A stretch of 64,000 bases of DNA, taken from contig NZ_JBPZHB010000019.1 in the NCBI RefSeq assembly GCF_051857545.1, forward strand, positions 1 through 64,000, given 5' to 3'. Within the stretch, counting starts at the first letter, position 1, and every line of letters starts with the position of its first letter. Positions 9,219 to 16,833 of this stretch are shown in pieces. A program made the position numbers and the translations under genes. The notes beneath the pieces were generated by a model. That model did no database searches. It had not been told where the DNA came from and saw only the letters and a list, made by a program, of their open reading frames with translations. The stretch is from Larkinella sp051857545 (lineage in GTDB: Bacteria > Bacteroidota > Bacteroidia > Cytophagales > Spirosomataceae).

Positions 9219-9392
9219 AAGCGGCAACGGCTCATTTCTTACCCAACGTCAAGCAACGATCAGCCGCCGACCCGGTATCTTGAGACCCTCCAACGCGTCC
9301 CACAGCATCAACTGGCCAGCTTCCTCGGCGTAACGCCCGAATCGCTCAGCCTCATTCGCAAACGGATCACCAAAGCCGCGAAACCGGTTTAG
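9219..9392 (+). pseudogene. C-terminal remnant of a Crp-family regulator
   Basis: This frame, closed by TAA at 9216-9218 upstream and TAG at 9390-9392, encodes RYLETLQRVPQHQLASFLG then VTPESLSLIRKRITKA. The intact regulator at 10646-11224 has the equivalent RYLRLLETRPDLIRRIPQYQ and VAPESLSRIRKRL. The remnant therefore covers the end of the dimerisation helix and the HTH recognition region. About seven residues are missing between ETL and QRVP, and the whole cyclic-nucleotide-binding domain is gone. It sits upstream of, and convergent with, the alpha/beta hydrolase gene, whose stop is 38 bases away. Confidence 0.6.
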
Positions 9393-9429
9393 CCCGCTAT
9401 TTCAGCAGCGAAATAGCCAGGGTGGGTGA

Positions 9430-10461
9430 CTAGTTCACCAGTTTATGAATACGGACCAGCTCACTGTTAAAACGTTGGGCTTCTTCCCAGGCCGGATCGT
9501 GACCCGATTTTTCGAAGAGGATGAACGCTTTCCGGGGCGCTTTTAGCTGGTCGTAGTACTGTTTGGCCAGGGGCATCGGGGTGATGTAATCGTGTTGACC
9601 ACAGATAAAAACCACCGGAATTTTGACCTCCGGGAACTGCTTTCTGAAATCGAAATGGTGGTATTCTTCGTCGGCCAGAATATGCGTGTTGGTAAACTCA
9701 ACGGCTTTCAGGTAGTTCGCCTTTTCGGCCGGCGTGTATTCGTCCGACTCAATGTTGGCGTACAGATCCTCGATCGAAAAACCGTCGTAAATGGCTTTAT
9801 TGAGTTCCAGCAAAAGGAATTTCTGCACCGAAAACGCGTCACCGGTTCTATACATCGTGCGAAAGTCGCCCCCGGCTGGTGGCCCCATCGCTTCCAATTG
9901 GGCAACGGCTTCGGTTCGGTTGAGTTCTTTGGCTTTGGCCAGAGTATATTGATACGAAAGGAGTTCGCCTTCGCCGGCCGCTACTTCCTGCCCCGTACTG
10001 ACAAATGCGCTGAAGTGCTGCGGGTAGCGCTGAATGGCGTACATGCCCAGACGGGATCCCCACGAATGACCCACCAAAAATAGCTTGTCTACCTTGAGCC
10101 TGTTTTTGAGATAGACTGCCAGCACATTGACGTCCTCCACGTACCGGGCCACTTTGATTTCGGATGCCGGAAAGGTCTCGCTGTACGATTTACCGGCATT
10201 CCGCTGGTCCCAGTACACCAACGTAAAGTGTTTTTCCAGGTCTTTGTTGTATTTACGAAGCCCGCCCAGTTCCGAAACGCCCGGCCCACCATGCAGGAAA
10301 AGCAAAACGGGGTTTCTGGTATTTTCCCCCCGGATCATCACAAACTGTTTGGTGTTGTTGATGTCCAGGTACATGGATTCGGCAATGGGTTGCGCCGAGT
10401 TGACATTGCCCTCACACGCCATGACCCACAGGGCCAGGCAAAGAATACATACGGTTTTCAT
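9430..10461 (-). CDS. Lipoprotein alpha/beta hydrolase (proline iminopeptidase-like)
   Basis: 343 residues from ATG 10461, chosen because MKTVCILCLALWVMAC is a lipoprotein signal with lipobox VMAC. The 13 extra codons upstream are hydrophilic. The fold signature is complete: the oxyanion motif LHGGPG, YWDQRNAGKS, the nucleophile elbow VGHSWGS, the acid in ICGQHDYITP and the base in KSGHDP. The HGGPG and DQRGxG-like pair is typical of prolyl iminopeptidases (S33), which release N-terminal Pro. Several related Bacteroidota proteins act on other amides or esters, so the substrate is open. It would be anchored to a membrane facing the periplasm. An intact Crp-type gene lies divergently 185 bases away and could regulate it. 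Confidence 0.85.
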   Translation of the reverse strand: MKTVCILCLALWVMACEGNVNSAQPIAESMYLDINNTKQFVMIRGENTRNPVLLFLHGGPGVSELGGLRKYNKDLEKHFTLVYWDQRNAGKSYSETFPASEIKVARYVEDVNVLAVYLKNRLKVDKLFLVGHSWGSRLGMYAIQRYPQHFSAFVSTGQEVAAGEGELLSYQYTLAKAKELNRTEAVAQLEAMGPPAGGDFRTMYRTGDAFSVQKFLLLELNKAIYDGFSIEDLYANIESDEYTPAEKANYLKAVEFTNTHILADEEYHHFDFRKQFPEVKIPVVFICGQHDYITPMPLAKQYYDQLKAPRKAFILFEKSGHDPAWEEAQRFNSELVRIHKLVN

Positions 10462-10645
10462 GTTGATTAGCGGTTTGCCGTTGAAAGATGCGTCCACCAC
10501 CCGGTGCGGTCGGGTACGCGGGAAGGCGACGATGCAAACCTACGGGTTGCCATTTGGGCATCCATTGACGTTGGTTAAGAACGGTTGGGTGTGGTCAAAA
10601 ATAGCGTATATTGCCGCAGTTTTCCGGCAGACCAACGCCAAACCA

Positions 10646-11224
10646 ATGCGCGAAAAACTCGTCCGCTACTTCTCCGACCTATTACCCCTCTCCGGGGACG
10701 AAGCCACAGCGATCGCAGACAGTGCTGTCGTTCGTGACTACCCCAAAGGAACGGTTTTGTTGCGGGAGGGACAGTTTTCGGCTGACACGTATTTTGTCTT
10801 AGCCGGGCTGGTACGCCAGTATAGCCTCGTGGATGGCGACGAAAAAACGCTGGGCTTTTTTGGTGCCGACCAGTGGGTGATTTCCCTGAATACGACGGCA
10901 GAAGTAAAACCGGCGGTGCAGTATTGGGTCTGCGAAGAAGACAGTACGCTGGTGGTTGGCAACGATGAGTCTGCCCGGGAACTCTTCCAAAAACATCCCC
11001 GGCTTGAGACGGTGGCCCGAATGGTTCTGGAGCGTACGTTCCAGGACTACCAACAGGCGATGATTGCCCACGTCCTGGCAACGCCCGAACAGCGTTACCT
11101 GCGTCTGCTGGAAACCCGCCCGGACCTGATCCGGCGCATTCCCCAATACCAGTTGGCCAGTTACATTGGTGTAGCCCCGGAATCCCTGAGCCGCATCCGA
11201 AAACGACTCAGCAACCGCCGGTGA
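10646..11224 (+). CDS. Crp/Fnr-family transcriptional regulator
   Basis: 192 residues from ATG 10646 (MREKLVRYFSDLLPLSGDE). The long upstream open frame is the antisense of the hydrolase gene and is rejected. Residues 20-110 form the cyclic-nucleotide-binding beta-roll (YPKGTVLLREGQ, YFVLAGLVRQYSL). The long dimerisation helix follows, then a shortened helix-turn-helix (YQLASYIGVAPESLSRIRKRL) typical of the Bacteroidota subgroup of Crp proteins. The residues that contact cAMP phosphate in E. coli Crp (an Arg-Ser pair) are not conserved, so the ligand is unknown and may be absent. It is divergent from the hydrolase gene, which is a plausible target together with its own promoter. A degraded paralogue lies at 9219-9392. 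Confidence 0.88.
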   Translation: MREKLVRYFSDLLPLSGDEATAIADSAVVRDYPKGTVLLREGQFSADTYFVLAGLVRQYSLVDGDEKTLGFFGADQWVISLNTTAEVKPAVQYWVCEEDSTLVVGNDESARELFQKHPRLETVARMVLERTFQDYQQAMIAHVLATPEQRYLRLLETRPDLIRRIPQYQLASYIGVAPESLSRIRKRLSNRR

Positions 11225-11256
11225 ATAGCGGAGTCGCTTGCCAACAAAACACCAAC

Positions 11257-12468
11257 CTAAACCGGAAGATAAATGATAAATGTGGAGCCCTGGTTCGGTC
11301 GACTCCTGGCCGTGATGGCTCCCCCATGATTAACGACGACCTTCTCACAAATGGCCAGACCAATCCCGGTACCGCTAAAATTATTCCGGCCATGTAACCG
11401 CTGAAAAACCTGGAAGATCCGGTCTACATACTTCCCCTCGAAACCAATCCCATTATCAGCCACCTCAAGGCGGTGGTAGGAAGGTGCCCGACGGGCGGGT
11501 TTGATGGTTGGCGGCACGTCTTCAGCCCCTACGGTCTGGCTACGAATGTGGATATACGGTGCCACCCCCGGCCGGTGAAACTTCAGGGCATTGCCAATGA
11601 GATTCTGGAACAGTTGCCCCAATTGCGTGACATCCCCCGTTACCATGGGCAGCGACTCAACCTGCACCTGAGCCCCGGTCTCGGCAATGGCCAGATCAAG
11701 CACATTGAGCACACTCCCAACGACTTTGTTGAGCGACACCGGCTCATGGATACTACGTTGGTTCGAAATGCGCGAAAACCCCAGCAGATCTTTGATCAGT
11801 GTCGACATGCGACTGGCGGCTGACTGCATCCGATCCAGAAAATCCACCCCCTTGCCCAACCTTTCGGCGTATTCTGCCTTGAGAATGTCACCAAACGATT
11901 GAATCTTGCGCAACGGCTCCTGCAAATCGTGGCTGGCCACGTAGGCAAACCGCTGAAGGTTCTCGTTGGAGCGGGTGAGCAGTCCATTGGCTTCTTCCAG
12001 TTCCTCATTGATAGCCGCCAATTCCTCGTTACTATCGGCCAGCTTTTCGGCCAACTGGCGATAGCGATCCTCACTTTCCTGTAGTTGTTGGCGGGCAATA
12101 ACCTGTTGGGTAATCTCCGTCGCTACAACGACGATATCAACATTTCCACTTTCATCATGGATAGGCGCGTAGACAAAATTAACGTAAGCCGTTTGGCCGT
12201 CTTCTCTGGCATAAGGAGCCTCAGCCCCTTTGACCGGTTGCTTTGTCCGGCGAACTTCGGCCAACAGCTCTTCCAGACCGATCCCTGCAATGTTTGGAAA
12301 AGCCTCAAATACGGGCTGACCTATTACGGATTCGTGATCAGCCGGCAGTTGCCATATTCCATACATGGTACTGTTGGCCATTTTCAGGCGGTAGTCTGGT
12401 CCTACCAAAACCGCAATCGCCACGGGTGCCTGATCAAAGATGCGGGTTAGCCAATGTTCAATCGTCAT
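11257..12468 (-). CDS. Soluble PAS-domain sensor histidine kinase
   Basis: 403 residues, no membrane segment. A PAS domain occupies about 5-125 (FDQAPVAIAVL, YVNFVYAPI). A coiled coil follows at about 125-170, then HisKA with His180 in YVASHDLQEPLRK, and HATPase with NLIGNALKF, DNGIGF and GTGIGLAICEKV. The kinase core is close to that of the 1876-4113 protein, so the two are paralogues differing in the sensory part. No response regulator is adjacent. It is convergent with the Crp-family gene, with 32 bases between stops, and has no operon partner. The single PAS suggests sensing of a small cytoplasmic ligand or redox state, but no haem or flavin signature residues are evident. Confidence 0.9.
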   Translation of the reverse strand: MTIEHWLTRIFDQAPVAIAVLVGPDYRLKMANSTMYGIWQLPADHESVIGQPVFEAFPNIAGIGLEELLAEVRRTKQPVKGAEAPYAREDGQTAYVNFVYAPIHDESGNVDIVVVATEITQQVIARQQLQESEDRYRQLAEKLADSNEELAAINEELEEANGLLTRSNENLQRFAYVASHDLQEPLRKIQSFGDILKAEYAERLGKGVDFLDRMQSAASRMSTLIKDLLGFSRISNQRSIHEPVSLNKVVGSVLNVLDLAIAETGAQVQVESLPMVTGDVTQLGQLFQNLIGNALKFHRPGVAPYIHIRSQTVGAEDVPPTIKPARRAPSYHRLEVADNGIGFEGKYVDRIFQVFQRLHGRNNFSGTGIGLAICEKVVVNHGGAITARSRPNQGSTFIIYLPV

Positions 12469-12715
12469 TGAGATGCAAAGTAATGGGGCTCAAGGCGGCC
12501 AGCCTGAACGAAATTCGTAATTTTATCGACGGACATTTTGATACCGTCATGCTGCCCAACCGGAAACCGGGGGATGAAGTGATGGTAGTGGCAAGATAGC
12601 AAATCCGGGGCAAAAAACAGGGCGAAGCAATCCAACGGAATGACCCATCCCGGGGTCAACGCTAAACCCATTGCCCGGTCTTGGGTCAAATGGGCAAAAA
12701 AATGTAGTTTACGGT

Positions 12716-13912
12716 ATGGTTCGCCTGGTTCTGTTTTTCGGCCTGTTCGTTCCATTGCTGACGGCGTGCAGCAGTGGCAAAACCGCTCTTCATCAGGGCA
12801 ATTTCGATCTCGCAGTCAAAAAAGCGTCTCAGCGGCTCAATCAGCCGCGCGGGCTCTTTAAACGGGGCTACGAAATGGCTCCTCAGGTGCTGAAAGAAGC
12901 CTTCCGACATGCATACAATCAGCATCAAAACGTCATCCGACGGCTCTCTTCGGCCACATCGACCGATTCCAACCAGCCCTTTTCCTTTCGCTGGGAGACG
13001 GTTTTTCAGGAATATACCCACCTGCAAACCCTGACCGATAACGCCCGGCGCGGCTTCGTTCGGCAATGTCCGGCCTGTGCGGAGTGGCTGGCAGCCTATC
13101 CCGCTTCGTACGTGGATCGGCAGAATGAAGTCCGGGAATTGGCCGCGGCCGACCGGTACCAGGTTGCTGAGCAGGCTTTCACTTTCCGCGAAGAAAACCG
13201 TTTAGCGGCCAAAGAAGCTTACCAGCACTACCAGAAAGCACTGAGCTGGGTACCCAACTACCGACAGGCCCGCGCCCAATCCGAAGCGGTTTTGCCTTTT
13301 GCCATCCTCCGCGTCGTGGTCGACCCCCTGCATCCGACCCGAGAAATTAGTACCAAGGAGAATCGAAAACTACAACAGCTTATTTTTCAACGCGTTGAAC
13401 GCAACCCCAAACCATCCCCTTTTGTACTGCTTTACCTGCCCACTGAACAGGCAGGCGATGGTTTTCCGATTCATCAGGCCGTCCAGATGCAGGTGACCGG
13501 TTATTTGCCTTTCGCCGAAAATACATTCTCCTCTTCCACCACCATCTACAGCAATCAGGCGTATAAAGTAGGCGAGAAAAAAATCAACGACTCCACCAAA
13601 GTCGATATCATGGAGAAAGTCAGTGGCACGTTGACCACCCACCGGCTGGAAATCCGCGCCGGCCTGGATTTACGGATGTGGGCGGTGGATACGCAAACAG
13701 GAAACGTCTTGTGGGAGGAGCCCCTTGGGGAAAACCGTCACTGGGTTACGGAATGGGAAACCTTTAGTGGCGATGATCGGGCACTCAATGGCAATTTGCT
13801 TAAACGGGCCGACCCTTTCCCACCCTCCCGCTGGCAACTCTACGATAGCCTGCGCGACGAGCTGGCCGACGATGTCGCCCGGCGACTTCGATCAAAGTAC
13901 ACAAAAGAGTAG
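12716..13912 (+). CDS. Lipoprotein with TPR-like N-terminal region, unknown function
   Basis: 398 residues from ATG 12716, chosen because MVRLVLFFGLFVPLLTAC is a lipoprotein signal (Cys18). The first 45 bases of the longer frame add hydrophilic residues only. The mature protein begins SSGKTALHQGNFDLAVKKAS, and a later helical segment (ENRLAAKEAYQHYQKALSWVPNY) looks like TPR-type helices. The C-terminal half has alternating strands and ends with a basic helix (DDVARRLRSKYTKE). The early HQGNFDLAV motif recurs in Bacteroidota lipoproteins of unknown function. A sequence resembling the phylum promoter -7 box (tagtttac) lies only about 13 bases before the ATG, so a very short leader is possible. 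The gene is convergent with the PQQ dehydrogenase gene. Confidence 0.7.
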   Translation: MVRLVLFFGLFVPLLTACSSGKTALHQGNFDLAVKKASQRLNQPRGLFKRGYEMAPQVLKEAFRHAYNQHQNVIRRLSSATSTDSNQPFSFRWETVFQEYTHLQTLTDNARRGFVRQCPACAEWLAAYPASYVDRQNEVRELAAADRYQVAEQAFTFREENRLAAKEAYQHYQKALSWVPNYRQARAQSEAVLPFAILRVVVDPLHPTREISTKENRKLQQLIFQRVERNPKPSPFVLLYLPTEQAGDGFPIHQAVQMQVTGYLPFAENTFSSSTTIYSNQAYKVGEKKINDSTKVDIMEKVSGTLTTHRLEIRAGLDLRMWAVDTQTGNVLWEEPLGENRHWVTEWETFSGDDRALNGNLLKRADPFPPSRWQLYDSLRDELADDVARRLRSKYTKE

Positions 13913-13976
13913 GCATCCGAACAGAAGCACATCTCCATCCGGGCATCAACATCACTGTGAAGTGGGTTCTACCCCT

Positions 13977-16193
13977 TTATTTCAAGGCAAAAGCGATGTA
14001 ATTTCCCCCGATTTTCTGACCTCTGCCTCCACCGGCGGCAATCACCACATACTGTTTCCCGTCAATTTCGTAGGTGATCGGGGTGGCAAAACCGCCCGAC
14101 GGAAGCTGGTATTCCCAGACCACCTTGCCGGTTTTTTTATCGAATGCCCGGATCTTTTCGTCCCGGGTGCCGGCAATAAACACCAGCCCGCCCGCCGTGG
14201 AAAGCGGTCCGCCATAGCTGTCGGTTCCAGTAATGGGAATGCCCTTTTTCGTCAGTTCCGGGTATTCACCCAACGGCACCCGCCAGAGATACTCCCCGGT
14301 ATTGAGGTCGATGGCATTGAGCGTTCCCCAGGGCGGTTTGATGCCCGGATAGCCGTCCTGATCCGTAAACCGCTGCCAGACTTTGCTCACGTAAGCCGGT
14401 ACGTACGGAAAACCACCCGGGTTGGTGGCCGCCGGAGCCGGGGCGCTGGCGACCGTCGCCGGGCCGGTTTCCCGGTTTAGCAAAAAGGCAACGATGGCAT
14501 CACGGTCTTTTTCGGACAGGTGCTGAAACGAAGGCATCCGGCCACTGCCGGTTTTTAGCAGCGTTTTGATTTCCTCCGCCGAGCGTTTTTTGCCAATATC
14601 GACCAGCCCCGGCAGTTCCGGCCCGCTACCTCGCCGGTCCTGCCCATGACAGGCCGCACAGTTGGTGATGTACAGGGCATTCCCCGCCGTTACCGGATTT
14701 TTCTGCGTAGTCAGGCTGGCCCGTTCCGTCATAACCAGTTCCCAGGGGTCTTCATTGACGTTCTGGTACAGGATTCCCTGCGGATCGATGGCATTTCCGC
14801 CCCATTCGGCACCACCGCTATAGCCAAACAGCAAGGTTCCGGTGGTGTTGGGGGGCGCAAATTTGTTGTCCGTTTTAATTTTCAAAAACCGCTCTTTCAC
14901 GTAGGCATGGGCTTCCGGCGACAGGTCGGTAATATCGGCTTCGGTATACACCTGCCGATTGAGCGGCAGCGGTTTCAGCGGGTATTTTTGCGTCGGATAC
15001 GGATGTTCGCCGGGCAAGCCGTTCGTGGGCACCTTGCGTTCCTCCACCGGAAACAGCGAGGTTCCCTTATCCCGATCCAGCACATACACCAATCCGTCTT
15101 TCGTCGCCTGTACCACCGCATCGACGGCTTTTCCGTTGCGTTTCAAGGTGATCAGGTTCGGCGGACTCGGATGGTCGCGGTCCCACAGATCGTGGTGAAT
15201 CGTCTGGTAATACCACTTCATTCTGCCGGTTTCGGCCTCCAGTGCCAGAATGCAATTGGCAAACAGATTTGCGCCTTTGCGGTCGCCCCCGTAGAAATCC
15301 GAAGCGGGAGAACCGGTGCCGAAATAAACGACGCCCCGTTTCTCATCCAGCGACAGCCCGCTCCAGTTGTTCGTGGCTCCGATTCTCTTATACGCATCCT
15401 TCGGCCAGGTATCGTAGCCCAACTCACCAGGCTGCGGAATCGTATGAAAAACCCACTTCAATTTTCCGGTCACCACATCAAACGCCCGCACGTGGCCGGG
15501 AGCCGCATCGCCGGATTCGGATACGCTTGAGCCCATCACAACCGTGTTCCGGTAAATAATTCCGGGCGACGTGGCCGTTACCGACAACTTGCTGACGTCA
15601 TGATCCAGATTGGTCTGTAGCCCTTCGTGCAGATCCACCCGCCCATCGGTTCCGAAACTGGATACGATTTGCCCGTTTTCAGCATTGACGGCGTATAAAC
15701 TCGACCCTACGGTATACAAAATGCGTTTTTCGTTCCCGTTTTCCCAGTACATCACGCCCCGGTTGGAGTTCAGCCGGTCGTTTTTCGAGGGTTCAAATTT
15801 CCAGAGTTGTTCGCCCGATCCGGCTTTCAGGGCAAACAGTTTCAGTTCGGGTGTGGTGCCATACAGAATGCCGTTGACAACAATCGGTTGGCATTGAATG
15901 GCGCGGCCCCGCTTCCGGGCGGGGTCATTCGGATCCGGTTTTTCGGAGGCATCATACTGCCAGGCTACCTGCAAATTCCGGACGTTTTCGGTGTTGATCC
16001 GGGTGAGTGGCGAGTGGCGGTTGCCGGCTTTGTTCCCTCCATAGTTAGGCCAGTCTTTGCCGGTATCCGAAGCCGAATTCCGCGACTCCATGCCCGACAG
16101 CAGGCAGCACCCCAGCAGCAAACCAGCCGTCAACACGTTGTGCAGCCGGGTGTTGAATCCTTTCCTGAAAAGATTCATTTTTCGAATTTTCAT
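13977..16193 (-). CDS. PQQ-dependent dehydrogenase with inserted cytochrome c domain
   Basis: 738 residues. An N-terminal hydrophobic stretch with LLLGCCLLSG directs export, possibly as a lipoprotein. The protein is an eight-bladed quinoprotein propeller of the glucose/alcohol dehydrogenase type: DWPNYGGNKAGNRHSPL at the N-terminus, tryptophan-docking repeats (LFALKAGSGEQLWKF, RAFDVVTGKLKWVFH) and HHDLWDRDHPSPP near the PQQ site. A c-type haem domain is inserted at about 500-575, with CAACH at 512-516 and a likely Met ligand in GRMPSF (553). It would oxidise a sugar or alcohol in the periplasm and pass electrons through its own haem. PQQ synthesis genes are absent from the window, so PQQ must be made elsewhere or imported. 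Monocistronic. Confidence 0.9.
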   Translation of the reverse strand: MKIRKMNLFRKGFNTRLHNVLTAGLLLGCCLLSGMESRNSASDTGKDWPNYGGNKAGNRHSPLTRINTENVRNLQVAWQYDASEKPDPNDPARKRGRAIQCQPIVVNGILYGTTPELKLFALKAGSGEQLWKFEPSKNDRLNSNRGVMYWENGNEKRILYTVGSSLYAVNAENGQIVSSFGTDGRVDLHEGLQTNLDHDVSKLSVTATSPGIIYRNTVVMGSSVSESGDAAPGHVRAFDVVTGKLKWVFHTIPQPGELGYDTWPKDAYKRIGATNNWSGLSLDEKRGVVYFGTGSPASDFYGGDRKGANLFANCILALEAETGRMKWYYQTIHHDLWDRDHPSPPNLITLKRNGKAVDAVVQATKDGLVYVLDRDKGTSLFPVEERKVPTNGLPGEHPYPTQKYPLKPLPLNRQVYTEADITDLSPEAHAYVKERFLKIKTDNKFAPPNTTGTLLFGYSGGAEWGGNAIDPQGILYQNVNEDPWELVMTERASLTTQKNPVTAGNALYITNCAACHGQDRRGSGPELPGLVDIGKKRSAEEIKTLLKTGSGRMPSFQHLSEKDRDAIVAFLLNRETGPATVASAPAPAATNPGGFPYVPAYVSKVWQRFTDQDGYPGIKPPWGTLNAIDLNTGEYLWRVPLGEYPELTKKGIPITGTDSYGGPLSTAGGLVFIAGTRDEKIRAFDKKTGKVVWEYQLPSGGFATPITYEIDGKQYVVIAAGGGRGQKIGGNYIAFALK

Positions 16194-16557
16194 TGATTAC
16201 GGTTTAGGAACGTATTCGAACATCAGGGTCATTCAGAGCGCCAATACCATCAAATTCTGACCACGGGATTCTCTAGTTTGGCACCAATCATCTACAAATA
16301 ATGCAAGAAAATAATACTATCTGTAAAAACATCCATTTACTAAAAAAAGGGTCAAATTTTCAGCAAAAGCAGAACAATGGGAGCGGTTTGTCGTTACTAA
16401 ATAATAATTGGCAAAAATCGATTATTGCAAAACATACCACTTCATCCACGGTTTTCGGCGGCTTAAACCGTCATTTTAACCGCTGACACAAAATTATTTA
16501 GCAACTTATTTATCGGAAGTTTACCTTCGGCTTATTAACACATACCACAACCACATC
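16194..16557. other. Intergenic region between divergent genes
   Basis: AT-rich DNA between the PQQ dehydrogenase gene (-) and the small gene at 16558 (+). It must hold the promoters of both. A weak open frame at 16301-16486 has low-complexity Asn/Lys/Gln composition and no similarity I recognise. No clear promoter consensus, hairpin or repeat was seen. Confidence 0.4.
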
Positions 16558-16821
16558 ATGAGTGTCGTCATTAAACCAACCGTTAGCAACATCATCAATC
16601 TCTGGTTCGGCGCGGATACGCCCATCCGTCAGTACAAGATCAAACTCAATCCCGATCTGTGGGGCGCCTGCCAGCAAACCAATCAGAACTTTACACTGAC
16701 CCGCAGTCAGCCCATCGAGCAATACCGGAAGTCCGACAAAGTTGCTTTTGCCAAAGCCGTTTTGATGGAATTAGAGCGGAATAAGCAGACACTGGCCACC
16801 AATCCCCGTTGTCTGAACTGA
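16558..16821 (+). CDS. Small conserved-looking cytoplasmic protein, unknown function
   Basis: 87 residues beginning MSVVIKPTVSNIINLWFGAD, without signal peptide or membrane helix. The sequence has a mixed alpha/beta character (YKIKLNPDLWGACQQTNQNF then a helix AFAKAVLMELERNKQTLATN). It has normal codon usage for the window and its own upstream intergenic region, so it is likely real. I do not recognise the family. Its stop is 12 bases from the stop of the convergent glycosidase gene. Confidence 0.5.
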   Translation: MSVVIKPTVSNIINLWFGADTPIRQYKIKLNPDLWGACQQTNQNFTLTRSQPIEQYRKSDKVAFAKAVLMELERNKQTLATNPRCLN

Positions 16822-16833
16822 CCGTGTCAGGGC

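Noticed and set aside
12483..12599. Short + strand frame (39 codons, MGLKAASLNEIRNFIDGHF)
   Set aside because: Composition is plausible for a protein, but it overlaps no promoter or family pattern I can recognise and may be leftover sequence upstream of the kinase gene.
14646..15530. 294-codon + strand frame inside the PQQ dehydrogenase gene
   Set aside because: Antisense of conserved quinoprotein motifs, no start or similarity of its own.
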